The translations under genes were made by a program, and so were the position numbers. Shown in pieces: positions 55,113 through 64,000 of a stretch of 64,000 bases of DNA. Every line of letters starts with the position of its first letter. Within the stretch, counting starts at the first letter, position 1. The notes below the pieces were generated by a model. The model did no database searches, had not been told where the DNA came from, and was given only the letters and a program-made list of their open reading frames with translations. Source of the stretch: Bradyrhizobium diazoefficiens USDA 110 (GTDB taxonomy: Bacteria > Pseudomonadota > Alphaproteobacteria > Rhizobiales > Xanthobacteraceae); NCBI RefSeq assembly GCF_000011365.1, contig NC_004463.1, positions 4,946,001-5,010,000 on the forward strand. The letters are read 5' to 3'.

Positions 55113-55910
55113 TCAGTGTGTCTCCAGCCGCAGGCCGTCGTACGCAGGCACCACGCCCGGCGGCAGCGACTGCCGGATGACTTCGTAATCGACGTCGGCC
55201 GTCATGTTGGTGATGACGGCGCGCTTCGGCTTGAAACGTTCGATCCAGGACAGCGCGTCGTTGATGCTGAAATGGCTGACATGGCTGGTGTAGCGCAGCC
55301 CGTCGACGATCCAGAGGTCGAGGTTTTCAAGCGCGCCCCAGCTCTCGCGCGGGATGTCGTTGAGGTCGGGCGTGTAGGCGGCGTCCCCGATGCGATATCC
55401 GAGCGCGGGAATGTTGCCGTGCTGCACCAGGAAGGCCGTCATCGTCACGGCGCCGCCCTTCCCCAGAACGGTCTGGCTTTCGCCCGCCTCGATCGAATGC
55501 CGCGTCAGGATCGGCGGGTAGTCGCTGCCCTCCGGCGCGATGAAGCAATAGGAGAACCGCGACAGGATGTCCTTGGCGGTCGACTGGTTGAAGTAGGTCG
55601 GGATACGCCGGCGCATGTGCATGACGACCGAGCGCAGGTCGTCCATGCCGTGGGTCTGGTCGGCATGCTCGTGGGTCAGGAACACCGCGTCGATGTGGTC
55701 GACATTGGTCGAGAGCAATTGCTCGCGCAGGTCCGGCGAGGTGTCGATCACGATCCGCGTGGTGCCGTGCTCGGACGTCCGTTCGACCAGCAGCGAGCAG
55801 CGGCGGCGGCGGTTCTTCGGATTGCTCGGGTCGCAGGCGCCCCAGCCGAGCGCCGGGCGCGGCACGCCGGCGGAGGAGCCGCAGCCCAGGATCGTCAGCG
55901 TCAGCGTCAT
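55113..55910 (-). CDS. MBL-fold metallo-hydrolase (PhnP-like)
   Basis: 265 aa. THEHADQTHGMDDLR carries the metal ligands His80, His82, Asp84 and His87. LGCGSSAGVPRPALGWGACD and the KNRRRRCSLLVE region fit PhnP/YcbL-like phosphodiesterases of the beta-lactamase fold. Likely a cyclic phosphodiester or similar hydrolase; substrate unknown. It starts 13 bp after the tatD stop and belongs to the tatD-metG-holB-tmk operon on the minus strand. Confidence 0.92.
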   Translation of the reverse strand: MTLTLTILGCGSSAGVPRPALGWGACDPSNPKNRRRRCSLLVERTSEHGTTRIVIDTSPDLREQLLSTNVDHIDAVFLTHEHADQTHGMDDLRSVVMHMRRRIPTYFNQSTAKDILSRFSYCFIAPEGSDYPPILTRHSIEAGESQTVLGKGGAVTMTAFLVQHGNIPALGYRIGDAAYTPDLNDIPRESWGALENLDLWIVDGLRYTSHVSHFSINDALSWIERFKPKRAVITNMTADVDYEVIRQSLPPGVVPAYDGLRLETH

Positions 55911-55923
55911 GCGGCTCCCGGAA

Positions 55924-56700
55924 TCAAGCTGTCACCTTGGAGAACAGGCGGAAGAAGTTTTCGGTGGTCTGGCGCGAGATCTCATCAAACGACACGCCAC
56001 GCGCTTCAGCCAGCACTTTTGCGACCTCGACCACATAGGCCGGCTCGTTGCGCTTGCCCCGGAACTTGCCGGGCGCAAGGTAGGGCGAGTCTGTTTCAAC
56101 CAGAATACGGTCAGCCGGCAACTCGGCCGCGAGCGCGCGCAGCGCCTCCGACTTCTTGAAGGTCAGGATGCCCGTGAAGCCGATGTACAGGCCGAGCGAT
56201 ACCGCCTTCAGCGCCAGCTCGCGCCCGCCGGTGTAGCAATGCAGCACGGCGCGAAACGATCCGCGTGCTACCTCCTCTTCCAGGATGCGGCCGCAATCCT
56301 CGTCCGCCTCGCGGGTGTGGATCACCAGCGGCAGGCCGGTCGCGCGTGCAGCCGCGATGTGGGCGCGAAAGCCCCTCGCCTGCGCTTCCGGCGAGCCGTT
56401 GTCGTAGAAATAGTCGAGCCCGGCCTCGCCGAGCGCCACGACCTTGGGATGCTGCGTCAACGCGATCAGCTCGTCCGGCGAGATGCCGTCCTCCTCGTCC
56501 GCGTTGTGCGGATGGGTGCCGACCGAGCAGTAGACGTCGTCGTAGCGCTCGGCGATGGCCAGAAGCTGGTTCAACTTTCGCACCCGCGTCGAGATCGTGA
56601 CCATGCGGCCGATGCCGGCCGCTCGCGCACGTGACACGATCCCGTCGAGATCTTCCGCAAAATCGGGAAAATCCAGGTGGCAATGACTGTCGACAAGCAT
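55924..56700 (-). CDS. tatD: TatD-family hydrolase
   Basis: 258 aa. MLVDSHCHLDFPDFAEDLDG begins with the HxH metal motif; GEAGLDYFYDN, VIHTREADEDC, VLHCYTGG and VETDSPYLAP supply the rest. TatD/YcfH-type proteins are metal-dependent DNases or related phosphoesterases, also tied to D-aminoacyl-tRNA recycling. Located 12 bp after metG, as in many bacteria (metG-tatD). Part of the minus-strand operon. Confidence 0.95.
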   Translation of the reverse strand: MLVDSHCHLDFPDFAEDLDGIVSRARAAGIGRMVTISTRVRKLNQLLAIAERYDDVYCSVGTHPHNADEEDGISPDELIALTQHPKVVALGEAGLDYFYDNGSPEAQARGFRAHIAAARATGLPLVIHTREADEDCGRILEEEVARGSFRAVLHCYTGGRELALKAVSLGLYIGFTGILTFKKSEALRALAAELPADRILVETDSPYLAPGKFRGKRNEPAYVVEVAKVLAEARGVSFDEISRQTTENFFRLFSKVTA

Positions 56701-56712
56701 CGCGCGAACGCC

Positions 56713-58689
56713 TTAGGCCGCCGGCTCGATGTAGCGCGGGAAGGCCGGCGTCGGCGCGGGCAGCGTCGAGCCGGGCGCGATGCGCTTGGCGCCGCCGAGC
56801 GCCGCAAAATTGCGCTCGCCCCCGGGGACACCGAGGCTATCGAGCAGCAATCCCGAGGCGGTCGGCATCGCCGGCTGGGCCAGGATCGCAATCTGGCGCA
56901 CGACCTCGGCGGTGACATAGAGCACCGTCTTCTGCCTGGCAGGATCGGTCTTGGCGAGCGCCCACGGCGCCTCGCCCGCGAAATAGCGGTTGGCTTCCGC
57001 GACCACGGCCCATACGGCGTTGAGCCAGTGATGGATCTGCTGCGTCGCCATCGCCTCGCGGCTTGCTGCGATCATGCCGTCGGCCATCGCCAGGATGGCC
57101 TTGTCGTTGTCGCTGAACTCACCCGGCTCCGGCAGCACGCCGCCGAGTTGCTTGGCGATCATAGACAGCGAGCGCTGTGCAAGGTTGCCGAGATCGTTGG
57201 CGAGATCGGCATTGATGCGCGCGACGATGGCCTCGTGGTTGTAGTTGCCATCCTGGCCGAACGGCACCTCGCGCAGGAAGAAATAGCGCATCTGGTCGAC
57301 GCCATACTGGTCGGCGAGGTTGAAGGGATCGACGACATTGCCGACCGACTTCGACATCTTCTCGCCCCTGTTAAACAGGAAGCCGTGGGCATAGACCCGC
57401 TTCTGCACGGGAATGCCGGCCGACATCAGGAACGCCGGCCAGTACACCGCATGGAAGCGGATGATGTCCTTGCCGATGATGTGCACATCGGCCGGCCAGT
57501 AGCGCCAGTTCTTGTCGCTTTCGTCGGGGAAGCCTACCCCGGTGATGTAGTTGGTGAGCGCGTCGACCCAGACATACATCACGTGCTCTTCGTCGCCGGG
57601 CACCTTGACGCCCCAGTCGAAGGTGGTGCGCGAGATCGAGAGATCGCGCAGTCCGCCCTTGACGAAGCTCACCACCTCGTTGCGGCGCGAGTCCGGGCCG
57701 ATGAAATCGGGATTATCGGTGTACAGCTTGAGCAGCTTCTCCTGATAGGCGGACAGGCGGAAGAAGTAGCTCTTCTCCTCGACCCATTCGACCGGCGTGC
57801 CTTGCGGCCCGAGGCGCACGCCGTCGTCGTTCAGGCGCGTCTCGTCTTCGGCGTAGTAGGCTTCGTCGCGCACCGAGTACCAGCCCGCATAGGTGTCGGC
57901 ATAGATGTCGCCGTTCGCTTCCATGCGCCGCCAGATCTCCTGGGTGGAGCGGTGGTGCTGCTCTTCGGTGGTGCGGATGAAACGGTCGAACGACACGTTG
58001 AGCCGCTCGTCCATCGCCTTGAAGCGGGCCGCGTTACGGGCCGCGAGCGCGGACGGGGTCAGGCCCTCGTTCTGCGCGGTCTGAATCATCTTCAGGCCGT
58101 GCTCGTCGGTGCCGGTCAGGAAGAACACGTCCTTGCCGTCGAGCCGCGCAAAGCGTGCCAGCGTGTCGGTGGCGATCGCCTCATAGGCGTGGCCGATATG
58201 CGGGTTGCCGTTGGGATAGGCGATCGCGGTCGTGATGTAGAAGACGTTGTCGCGCGCGGGGGCCGCTGCGGGCACGGCGGCTTGCGGAGCCGCAACCGGC
58301 TTCGGCGCGCGGGGCGCCTTGGGTTTCGACACATTGGGCTTCACAGCCTTCGGCGGCGTGGCGACAGGCGTCGGTGCGGCGGTCACGGCAGCCGCAGTCA
58401 CCTTTGCCTTCTTCGCAGGAGCCTTCTTTGTAGGAGACTTGGCCGGCTGTTTGGCCGCTTTCTTCACCGCCTTCTTGGCGCCGACCTGCTTCTTCGCAGC
58501 CTTCTTGCCGGCCTTCCTTGCCGTCTTCGCAGCGCTCTTCTTCACGCCCTTCTTGGCGGCAGCCTTCTTGGTCTTCTTGACCTTCTTGGCAGCTTTGCGC
58601 GCAAGCGCCTTCACGGCCTTTTTGGTGGCCTTCTTCGCAGCTTTCTTGCCGCTCTTGCGCTTGACGGATTTTTTAGCTCGCGTTGCCAC
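56713..58689 (-). CDS. metG: Methionyl-tRNA synthetase with basic N-terminal extension
   Basis: 658 aa. The MetRS core begins near residue 147 ([20 protein letters not shown], the HIGH motif) and has GTDEHGLKM and [13 protein letters not shown]. In front is about 145 residues of Lys/Ala/Pro repeats ([40 protein letters not shown]) like a histone-H1 tail. There is no other ATG between, so the extension appears to be translated; alternative start codons cannot be excluded. MetRS charges both initiator and elongator tRNA-Met. The tail may bind nucleic acid; inference. Confidence 0.95.
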   Translation of the reverse strand: MATRAKKSVKRKSGKKAAKKATKKAVKALARKAAKKVKKTKKAAAKKGVKKSAAKTARKAGKKAAKKQVGAKKAVKKAAKQPAKSPTKKAPAKKAKVTAAAVTAAPTPVATPPKAVKPNVSKPKAPRAPKPVAAPQAAVPAAAPARDNVFYITTAIAYPNGNPHIGHAYEAIATDTLARFARLDGKDVFFLTGTDEHGLKMIQTAQNEGLTPSALAARNAARFKAMDERLNVSFDRFIRTTEEQHHRSTQEIWRRMEANGDIYADTYAGWYSVRDEAYYAEDETRLNDDGVRLGPQGTPVEWVEEKSYFFRLSAYQEKLLKLYTDNPDFIGPDSRRNEVVSFVKGGLRDLSISRTTFDWGVKVPGDEEHVMYVWVDALTNYITGVGFPDESDKNWRYWPADVHIIGKDIIRFHAVYWPAFLMSAGIPVQKRVYAHGFLFNRGEKMSKSVGNVVDPFNLADQYGVDQMRYFFLREVPFGQDGNYNHEAIVARINADLANDLGNLAQRSLSMIAKQLGGVLPEPGEFSDNDKAILAMADGMIAASREAMATQQIHHWLNAVWAVVAEANRYFAGEAPWALAKTDPARQKTVLYVTAEVVRQIAILAQPAMPTASGLLLDSLGVPGGERNFAALGGAKRIAPGSTLPAPTPAFPRYIEPAA

Positions 58690-58750
58690 GACGAATTCCT
58701 TTACCGGCTTCTCAAAATTTGGAAGCGAACCTGCGTTAGGTTATTGTTTT

Positions 58751-58799
58751 GAGCATGATCCTCTCGGAAAACCGCTACACACTTTTCCGGATCATGCTC
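58751..58799. repeat. Palindromic repeat upstream of metG
   Basis: GAGCATGATC (58751-58760) and GATCATGCTC (58790-58799) form outer arms; inside are CGGAAAA and TTTTCCG. This is a known Bradyrhizobium/Rhodopseudomonas repeat, as I recall. The last base is shared with the holB stop codon, so it terminates the holB reading frame and separates it from metG. Confidence 0.85.
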
Positions 58800-59845
58800 T
58801 AGCGCGTTGCGTCCGCCAGCCAGCCGAACACCGAGAAAACCAAGGGCTTTCGCTCCAGATTGTAGGTTTCGGTGTCGCGCGCGGCGCGGACGATCTTTTC
58901 CCATACCTCAGCTAGGCGCGCAAGGCGCGGCAGGTTCTGGTTGGCATTGGCCTCATCCGCATGCAGCCGTTCCGCGATCCAGCGGTCGATGCCGTCGATG
59001 AAGGCCGCAAGCGCGACGCGGTCGCTGGTGCCGAGCGAATCGCCGAGCGTGTGCAATTCGCGCGGATCGACCTGTGGCAATCGCGCAAGCAGTGCCGCCG
59101 TGCGCTGCTGGAGTTTCAGCGCATCGCCGCCGAGCAGCGTCAGCGCCCGCGCGACGCTGCCCTCCGAAGCCTCCGCCGCCTCGCGCAACGCCAGATCGGT
59201 CGGAGCGAGGCCGGCCGCTTCCGCGGCGGCACTGATCACCTCGTCCGTTCCGAGCGGCCGCAGGCGCAGCTTGCGACAGCGTGACTGAATTGTGGCGAGC
59301 ACGCGCGCGGGCGCGTGGCTCACCAGCAGGAACAGCGATTGCTGCGGCGGTTCCTCCAAGATCTTCAGAAGCGCGTTAGCCGCATTCGGATTGAGCTCGT
59401 CGACCGTGTCGACGATGCAAACGCGCCAGCCTTCGGCTGCTGCCGTCGAGCCGAAGAACGAGATCGTCTCGCGCGTCTCGTCCACGGTGATCACGGTGCG
59501 CATCACGCCGCGGTCGTTCGCCGTGCGCTCCAGTGTCAGCAGCCCGCCATGGGACTCTGCGGCGACCTGGCGCGCCACGGCGTCATCAGGGTCGACTGCC
59601 AGGCTCTCGGCGCGCTGCACGACGTCCGCCAGCGGCTGGCCGTGCGCCAGCACGAAGCGCGCCATGCGGTAGGCCAGCGTCGCCTTGCCGATCCCCTGCG
59701 GCCCGCCGATCAGCCAGGCGTGCGGGATGCGACCGCTGCGATAGGCCGACAGCAGCGCCGTCTCGGCCTCGCGATGGCCGAACAGACGGCTGGTCTCGCG
59801 CGGATGCGGAATGGCGCTCTCGCGCTCTGCCTGACGCGGACTCAT
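58799..59845 (-). CDS. holB: DNA polymerase III subunit delta prime
   Basis: 348 aa clamp-loader subunit. HAWLIGGPQGIGKATLAYRM has the Walker-A region; LNPNAANALLKILEEPPQQS and VLATIQSRCRKLRLRPL (with the SRC motif) are conserved in the family. It overlaps the tmk stop by four bases. Length normal for the family. The TAG stop lies at the edge of a palindromic repeat. Part of the tmk-holB-metG-tatD block. Confidence 0.95.
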   Translation of the reverse strand: MSPRQAERESAIPHPRETSRLFGHREAETALLSAYRSGRIPHAWLIGGPQGIGKATLAYRMARFVLAHGQPLADVVQRAESLAVDPDDAVARQVAAESHGGLLTLERTANDRGVMRTVITVDETRETISFFGSTAAAEGWRVCIVDTVDELNPNAANALLKILEEPPQQSLFLLVSHAPARVLATIQSRCRKLRLRPLGTDEVISAAAEAAGLAPTDLALREAAEASEGSVARALTLLGGDALKLQQRTAALLARLPQVDPRELHTLGDSLGTSDRVALAAFIDGIDRWIAERLHADEANANQNLPRLARLAEVWEKIVRAARDTETYNLERKPLVFSVFGWLADATR

Positions 59846-60528
59846 ACCGACACCACCGAGGCCGGCGTCGGAAGGAGACGATCGCGAAGTGCGCTCCAGA
59901 CGCGGCCTGCGACCGTATCCGGATCGGAATTGGCGTCGATCAGCACGCAGCGCGCGGGCTCGTCCGCGGCGATCTTGCGATAGGCCTCGCGCAGGCCCTG
60001 GTGGAAGCTGAGCTGCTCGCCCTCGAACCTGTCAGGCGTGCCACTGCCGCGACGGGCGGCGGCGCGCTGGAGGCCGATCTCGACCGGCAGGTCGAGGATG
60101 ATGGTGAGGTCCGGCTTGAGATCGCCGATCGTAACGCGCTGCATCGCGTTGATCAGACCGGGAGAAACGCTGCCGAGGCTGCCCTGATAGGCGCGCGTCG
60201 AGTCGGCGAAGCGGTCGCACAGCACCCAAATGCCCTGCTTGAGCGCGGGCTCGATCACGGTGTGGACATGGTCATCGCGCGCGGCCGCGAACAGCAGCGT
60301 CTCGGCTTCGGGGCCGAGCAGCTTGCCCATGCCCGACAGCACCAAATGGCGCATGATCTCGGCACCCGGCGAGCCGCCCGGCTCGCGCGTCACAAGGGTG
60401 CGCATCCTTGCTGCCTTGAGGCGGTCGGCGAGCTTCTTGATCTGGGTGGACTTGCCAGTCCCCTCGCCGCCCTCAAAGGTGATGAAGCGTCCGCGTCCGG
60501 ACGACCGCTGTACCGCACTGTCACTCAT
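59842..60528 (-). CDS. tmk: Thymidylate kinase
   Basis: 228 aa. P-loop FEGGEGTGKSTQIKKLADRL, the DR motif VLCDRFADSTRAYQGSLG and LID region with RRGSGTPDRFEG. Phosphorylates dTMP to dTDP. It starts 2 bp after the stop of the D,D-carboxypeptidase gene and overlaps holB by four bases, so translation is likely coupled. Confidence 0.97.
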   Translation of the reverse strand: MSDSAVQRSSGRGRFITFEGGEGTGKSTQIKKLADRLKAARMRTLVTREPGGSPGAEIMRHLVLSGMGKLLGPEAETLLFAAARDDHVHTVIEPALKQGIWVLCDRFADSTRAYQGSLGSVSPGLINAMQRVTIGDLKPDLTIILDLPVEIGLQRAAARRGSGTPDRFEGEQLSFHQGLREAYRKIAADEPARCVLIDANSDPDTVAGRVWSALRDRLLPTPASVVSV

Positions 60529-60530
60529 GG

Positions 60531-61793
60531 TCAGAGCTTCTCGGCGCCTGCGCGGAACATGCCGATCACGAGCTCGCTGGCGCCGTCGATGGCGCGGCGC
60601 ATCGTCGAGCCGGTGCCGATCGCTTCAGCCGCATAGACCGGCGTCTCCACCGCGATGTTGCCGCTGCGCCAGACCTTCACCACACCGACCTTCTGGCCGG
60701 CTTCGACCGGGGCCCGCACCGGGCCACTATAGACGACGCGCGCGATCAGCTTGTCGCTGCCGTTCTTGTGCACCATCACCTTCACGGGCGTCTTGGCGAT
60801 CAGCTTCACCGAGCGGCTCTCGCCGCCGAACACCTTGGCGTAGCCGACAGGCTGGTCGGCCGCGATCAGCGTGCGGGTCTCGAAATTGCGAAAGCCCCAT
60901 TCCAGCATCTTCTTGGCTTCCGTGGCGCGATCCTCGGGGTCTTCCAGCCCGTTGACGACGACGATCAGCCGCGTGCCATTCTGCACGGCCGAGCCGACCA
61001 TGCCATAGCCGCCCTCTTTGGTGTAGCCGGTCTTGAGGCCGTCGGCGCCTTCCATCGAGTTGAGCAGCGGATTGCGGTTGGGCTGCCGGATCTTGTTCCA
61101 GGTGTACTCTTTCTCGCCGAACAGTTTGTAGAACTCCGGAAAGTCCAGGATGATGTGGCGGGCGAGGATGCCGAGCTCGCGCACCGTCATCTTGTTGCCG
61201 GGGTCTGGCAGACCGTTGGAGTTGCCGAAGGTCGACTTGGTCATGCCGAGCTCGCGGGCTCGCTTGGTCATGAAGTCGGCGGCAAAGATGCGCTCATTGC
61301 CCGCCATGGCTTCGGCCAGCGCAATGCAGGCGTCGTTGCCGCTCTGGATGATCGCGCCATGCAGGAGATCGTCGACCGAGACCTTGCTGTTGATGGCGGC
61401 GAACATGGTCGAGCCGCCCGACGGCGCCCCGCCCTTGCGCCAGGCGTTCTCGCTGATCCGGTATTCGTCGGTCAGCTTGATGTCGCCCTTCTGGATGGCG
61501 TTGAAGACGACCTCCGCCGTCATCAGCTTCATCATGCTGGACGGCGCGCGCAGCTCGTCGGCGTTCTTCTCGAACAGCACGCTGCCGCTGGAGGCCTCGA
61601 TCAGGATCGCGGTGGGGGCATCGCCGTCAAAGCCGGTATCTTCCGCCTTCTTGGCGCCTTGGATGCTTTGGTTGGCGGCGTAGAGCACGCCGCACCAGCC
61701 GAGGCTCGCGAGCAGCAGCCCGGCGACAAGCGCGCGCACCAGCATGCCGGAGGTGAAGCGGCTGCGACGGAGCGAAATGAAACGAAATGCCAT
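60531..61793 (-). CDS. dacA: D-alanyl-D-alanine carboxypeptidase (PBP5/6 family)
   Basis: 420 aa S11 peptidase trimming cell-wall pentapeptides. Active-site motifs SSMMK (Ser86, Lys89), SGN (151-153) and KTG (254-256); membrane segment at the N-terminus (VRALVAGLLLASLGWCGVLY), with a C-terminal beta domain ending in an amphipathic anchor. ATG 61793 (MAFRFISLRR) is preferred over the in-frame upstream ATG at 61907, which would extend past the divergent hydrolase promoter. First gene of the tmk-holB-metG operon. Confidence 0.93.
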   Translation of the reverse strand: MAFRFISLRRSRFTSGMLVRALVAGLLLASLGWCGVLYAANQSIQGAKKAEDTGFDGDAPTAILIEASSGSVLFEKNADELRAPSSMMKLMTAEVVFNAIQKGDIKLTDEYRISENAWRKGGAPSGGSTMFAAINSKVSVDDLLHGAIIQSGNDACIALAEAMAGNERIFAADFMTKRARELGMTKSTFGNSNGLPDPGNKMTVRELGILARHIILDFPEFYKLFGEKEYTWNKIRQPNRNPLLNSMEGADGLKTGYTKEGGYGMVGSAVQNGTRLIVVVNGLEDPEDRATEAKKMLEWGFRNFETRTLIAADQPVGYAKVFGGESRSVKLIAKTPVKVMVHKNGSDKLIARVVYSGPVRAPVEAGQKVGVVKVWRSGNIAVETPVYAAEAIGTGSTMRRAIDGASELVIGMFRAGAEKL

Positions 61794-61945
61794 GGCCAAG
61801 CCCTGAGAGCGGCGTTCTAACAGTTGGAACTGGCGCGAACAACATGAGGCTGGTGCCGGAACCCGAGATTGCACGATTCTCGTCACGCCCCTATCGTGGC
61901 ACCTCACATTTCTCGACCAAACCCCTGAAACAAGGCGGAAAAGCG

Positions 61946-62902
61946 ATGTCTTCCACCCGCGTGATCAAGGCCAACGGGATCGACCTTTTCATCCGCGAGG
62001 CCGGCCAGGGACCGCTGGTCGTGCTGTGCCATGGCTGGCCGGAATTGTCCTATTCCTGGCGCCACCAGATCCCGGCGCTGGCGGCCGCCGGGTTTCACGT
62101 CGTCGCCCCCGACATGCGCGGCTACGGCCAGAGCGCGGCGCCGGCCGACGTGAGCGCCTATTCGATCTTCGACACGGTCGGTGACATCGTCGGCCTCGTG
62201 CAGGCGCTTGGCGAGAGCAAGGCCATGGTAGTCGGCCACGATTGGGGGGCGCCGGTCGCCTGGCACGCGGCGCTGTTCCGCCCCGACATCTTCACGGCGG
62301 TGGCGGGCCTGAGCGTGCCACCGCCATTCCGCGGCCGCGGCAAGCCGCTCGACCTGCTGCGTCAGGGCGGCGTGACCAACTTCTACTGGCAGTATTTCCA
62401 GGTGCCCGGCGTCGCCGAAGTCGAGCTCGAGCGCGACGTCGCCCGCACCATGCGCATCGTGCTCGGCGGACGCGGCCTCGCCGATCCCTCCGCGGCCATG
62501 TTCGTGCAGGAGGGTAAGGGCTTTCTCGGCCACGCGACTGCCGATGAGCCGCTACCGGACTGGCTGAGCGAGGCCGACCTCGCCTACTTCACCGAGACAT
62601 TCCGCAAATCCGGCTTCCGCGGCGGGCTGAACTGGTATCGCAACCTCGACCGCAACTGGGAGCTGACGGCGCCCTGGCAGGATGCGCAGATCCACCAGCC
62701 GTCCCTCTTCATTGCCGGTTCGAAAGACGCCGTCATCACAGGCCTGATCGGCGCCAAGCGCGTCAACGAACTCGAGCGCGTGCTGCCAAATCTCACACGA
62801 AAACTGATCATCGAAGGCGCCGGCCATTGGGTGCAGCAGGAGCGGCCCGACGAGGTCAACGCTGCGCTCGTGAAATTCCTGCGCGAAGCGTCGGCGCGCT
62901 AG
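61946..62902 (+). CDS. Alpha/beta hydrolase, epoxide-hydrolase-like
   Basis: 318 aa. Oxyanion motif HGWPE (29-33), nucleophile Asp99 in GHDWGAPVAWH, and the catalytic His near the end in GAGHWVQQERPDEV. The Asp nucleophile and the lid residues (FYWQYFQVPGV; NWYRNLDRNW) are typical of epoxide hydrolases, though dehalogenases share the fold. No signal peptide. AAGGCGGAAAAGCG precedes ATG 61946. Substrate unknown. Confidence 0.9.
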   Translation: MSSTRVIKANGIDLFIREAGQGPLVVLCHGWPELSYSWRHQIPALAAAGFHVVAPDMRGYGQSAAPADVSAYSIFDTVGDIVGLVQALGESKAMVVGHDWGAPVAWHAALFRPDIFTAVAGLSVPPPFRGRGKPLDLLRQGGVTNFYWQYFQVPGVAEVELERDVARTMRIVLGGRGLADPSAAMFVQEGKGFLGHATADEPLPDWLSEADLAYFTETFRKSGFRGGLNWYRNLDRNWELTAPWQDAQIHQPSLFIAGSKDAVITGLIGAKRVNELERVLPNLTRKLIIEGAGHWVQQERPDEVNAALVKFLREASAR

Positions 62903-63000
62903 CCGATGTCCTTCTTCATTGCGATGTGAGCGGCGCCCGCCTGCTCCGTCTCGGCGAATCCGCGCCGAAGGTAAAACCGGCGCGAATCCTGTTCTAGGCG
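62899..63000 (-). pseudogene. Remnant of a GNAT acetyltransferase C-terminus
   Basis: Read on the minus strand from an in-frame stop (63001-63003), 33 codons give RLEQDSRRFYLRRGFAETEQ then AGAAHIAMKKDIG and TAG. The pattern FYLRRGFAE...AHIAMKKD is the usual C-terminal end of GNAT enzymes. The rest of the gene is missing, so this is a decayed fragment. Its stop overlaps the convergent hydrolase stop. Confidence 0.7.
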
Positions 63001-63040
63001 TTAGCCAGCAACGTCAAAACCGCTCGGTGATTGTCCGGGT

Positions 63041-63976
63041 TTAGTAGAGGCCGCGGCCGCTCAGGATGCTGCGGGCCTCCGCCGCGCCATCAGACGCATA
63101 GGCGGCCGAGGGCGCGCTCTCGGTGGCGTAGCGGCCGTCCTCGTCATAGGACACGGCGCGCGCGTTTTGGAGCGGCCGGCCCCGGCTGCGGCTCGAGGCC
63201 GACATTTCCGAGCTCGCATTGAGTGAGGCCATGTCGGCCGAGGTATTGCCGAGACTGTAGGGCCGCCCCTCCGGCATCGGAACCTCGCCGCGGATGGCGC
63301 CACGGTTCGACGAGGGCAGCTCCGGCACGAATGGCCTTGCCGAGGCGACCCGGACCATCGAAGGCGACGGCGCCGGGATCCCGGTGCGCAGGGTCGCCAT
63401 CAGCTGGCGGTCGTCGGAACCTTCCAGCGGCGCCCGGCCGACATATTCGACGCGGACCTTGGCGACGCCATTGCCTTTGAATTCAAGGAGTTCGGCGGCT
63501 TTGTTCGAGACGTCGATGAGCCGGTTGCCGTGATAGGGACCGCGGTCATTGACGCGGACGATCAGTGACTTGCCGTTCGAGATGTTGGTCACCCGGGCAT
63601 AGGACGGCATCGGCAGGGTCGGATGCGCCGCCGTCAGCGAGGCCATGTCGAACACCTCGCCATTGGCGGTCAGGCGGCCATGGAAATCGTCGCCGTACCA
63701 GGACGCCATGCCCTCGGCACGATAGTTGACGTCCTCCTCCGGCACATAGGTCCGGCCGGCGACGACGTAGGGCTTGCCGACGCGGTAGGTGCCGCCGCCC
63801 TTCGGGACCGGATCACCCAAAGCCACGACCCGGGGGCTCGAGGACACGCCATATTTCGGATCGACGCGGCTGGCGAATTTGTTGGAGGACGCGCAATTGG
63901 CGAGCGCGAGGCAGGTCGCGGCCGCCGCAACACCACGCGCGGCCCGCAATACCGAATCTGACCGTCGGATCCCCAT
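63041..63976 (-). CDS. RlpA-family septal ring lytic transglycosylase, lipoprotein
   Basis: 311 aa. Signal and lipobox (VAAAATCLALANC, Cys lipidation), then the double-psi beta-barrel domain: MASWYGDDFHGRLTANGEVF, AAHPTLPMPSYARVTNISNG and VRVNDRGPYHGNRLIDVSNK, with the catalytic Glu/Asp region. RlpA cleaves denuded glycan strands at septa. The C-terminal part is low-complexity (SSEMSASSRSRGRPLQNARA) with no SPOR domain seen. ATG 63976 is chosen; TTG 63985 is possible. Confidence 0.92.
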   Translation of the reverse strand: MGIRRSDSVLRAARGVAAAATCLALANCASSNKFASRVDPKYGVSSSPRVVALGDPVPKGGGTYRVGKPYVVAGRTYVPEEDVNYRAEGMASWYGDDFHGRLTANGEVFDMASLTAAHPTLPMPSYARVTNISNGKSLIVRVNDRGPYHGNRLIDVSNKAAELLEFKGNGVAKVRVEYVGRAPLEGSDDRQLMATLRTGIPAPSPSMVRVASARPFVPELPSSNRGAIRGEVPMPEGRPYSLGNTSADMASLNASSEMSASSRSRGRPLQNARAVSYDEDGRYATESAPSAAYASDGAAEARSILSGRGLY

Positions 63977-64000
63977 TCGCCCCAAATACCATTTCGCCGG

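Noticed and set aside
56713..58689. Lys/Ala tract as a separate histone-like gene fused by sequencing error
   Set aside because: The tract is in frame with MetRS, has no stop or frame break, and the HIGH-containing core follows directly.
56677..58752. 691-codon plus-strand frame opposite metG
   Set aside because: Antisense shadow; includes the complement of the Lys/Ala tract and no recognisable protein.

Overview
The window looks like a chromosomal segment of an alphaproteobacterium, most likely Bradyrhizobium or a close relative. The evidence is high GC with strong third-position GC, the gene orders dusB-ntrB-ntrC-ntrY-ntrX-hfq-hflX, tolC-popZ-valS, lipA-ratA and rlpA/dacA-tmk-holB-metG-tatD, and several intergenic palindromic repeats of the kind scattered through Bradyrhizobium genomes. 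I see no prophage, insertion sequence, integrase or CRISPR array. Most of the window is core genome with short accessory modules between.

Layout. 1-3.4 kb: a membrane-stress type operon (PspA/IM30-like protein entering from the left edge, YqiJ-like OB-fold membrane protein, YqiK-like flotillin). 3.6-5.4 kb: a small exported protein, tRNA-Asn, a 59-aa protein and a Pcm-family methyltransferase. 5.6-13.4 kb: TolC-family channel, PopZ-like polar organiser, ValS, 3-methyladenine glycosylase (minus strand), LipA and RatA/COQ10-like protein. 13.5-18.6 kb (minus): a six-gene operon for a type-B (ba3-like) heme-copper oxidase with three multiheme cytochromes c and a 58-aa single-span protein. 19-31 kb: CinA/PncC, IspDF, then the nitrogen-regulation block dusB-ntrBC, ntrYX, hfq, hflX.

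31-39.4 kb: GNAT, MazG, QueC, a cobalt-type nitrile hydratase operon (alpha, beta, activator), a beta-barrel-like protein, a DASS/SLC13 anion transporter, and MetN-MetI without an adjacent MetQ. 39.5-44.1 kb: a PilZ-XRE fusion regulator divergent from a TonB-dependent siderophore receptor and a PepSY membrane protein, an iron-uptake module. 44.3-48.6 kb: small secreted or unknown proteins and a DyP-type peroxidase with a 154-aa companion. 48.8-55.1 kb: an M24 peptidase divergent from a TRAP transporter (DctP, fused DctQM) and an acyl-CoA synthetase. 55.1-64 kb: a conserved minus-strand block (MBL hydrolase, TatD, MetG with a histone-H1-like extension, HolB, Tmk, D,D-carboxypeptidase), an epoxide-hydrolase-like protein, a remnant of a GNAT gene and an RlpA-like lipoprotein.

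No single system is clearly new. The observations most worth following are: an NtrC-like palindrome inside the putative dusB-ntrBC promoter; the seven-c-heme ba3-like oxidase operon with its short, easily missed gene; the PilZ-XRE fusion beside the iron module; the His-rich Co-type nitrile hydratase; the unknown protein paired with a DyP peroxidase; the basic tail on MetRS; and a stop-codon region triplicated in tandem.
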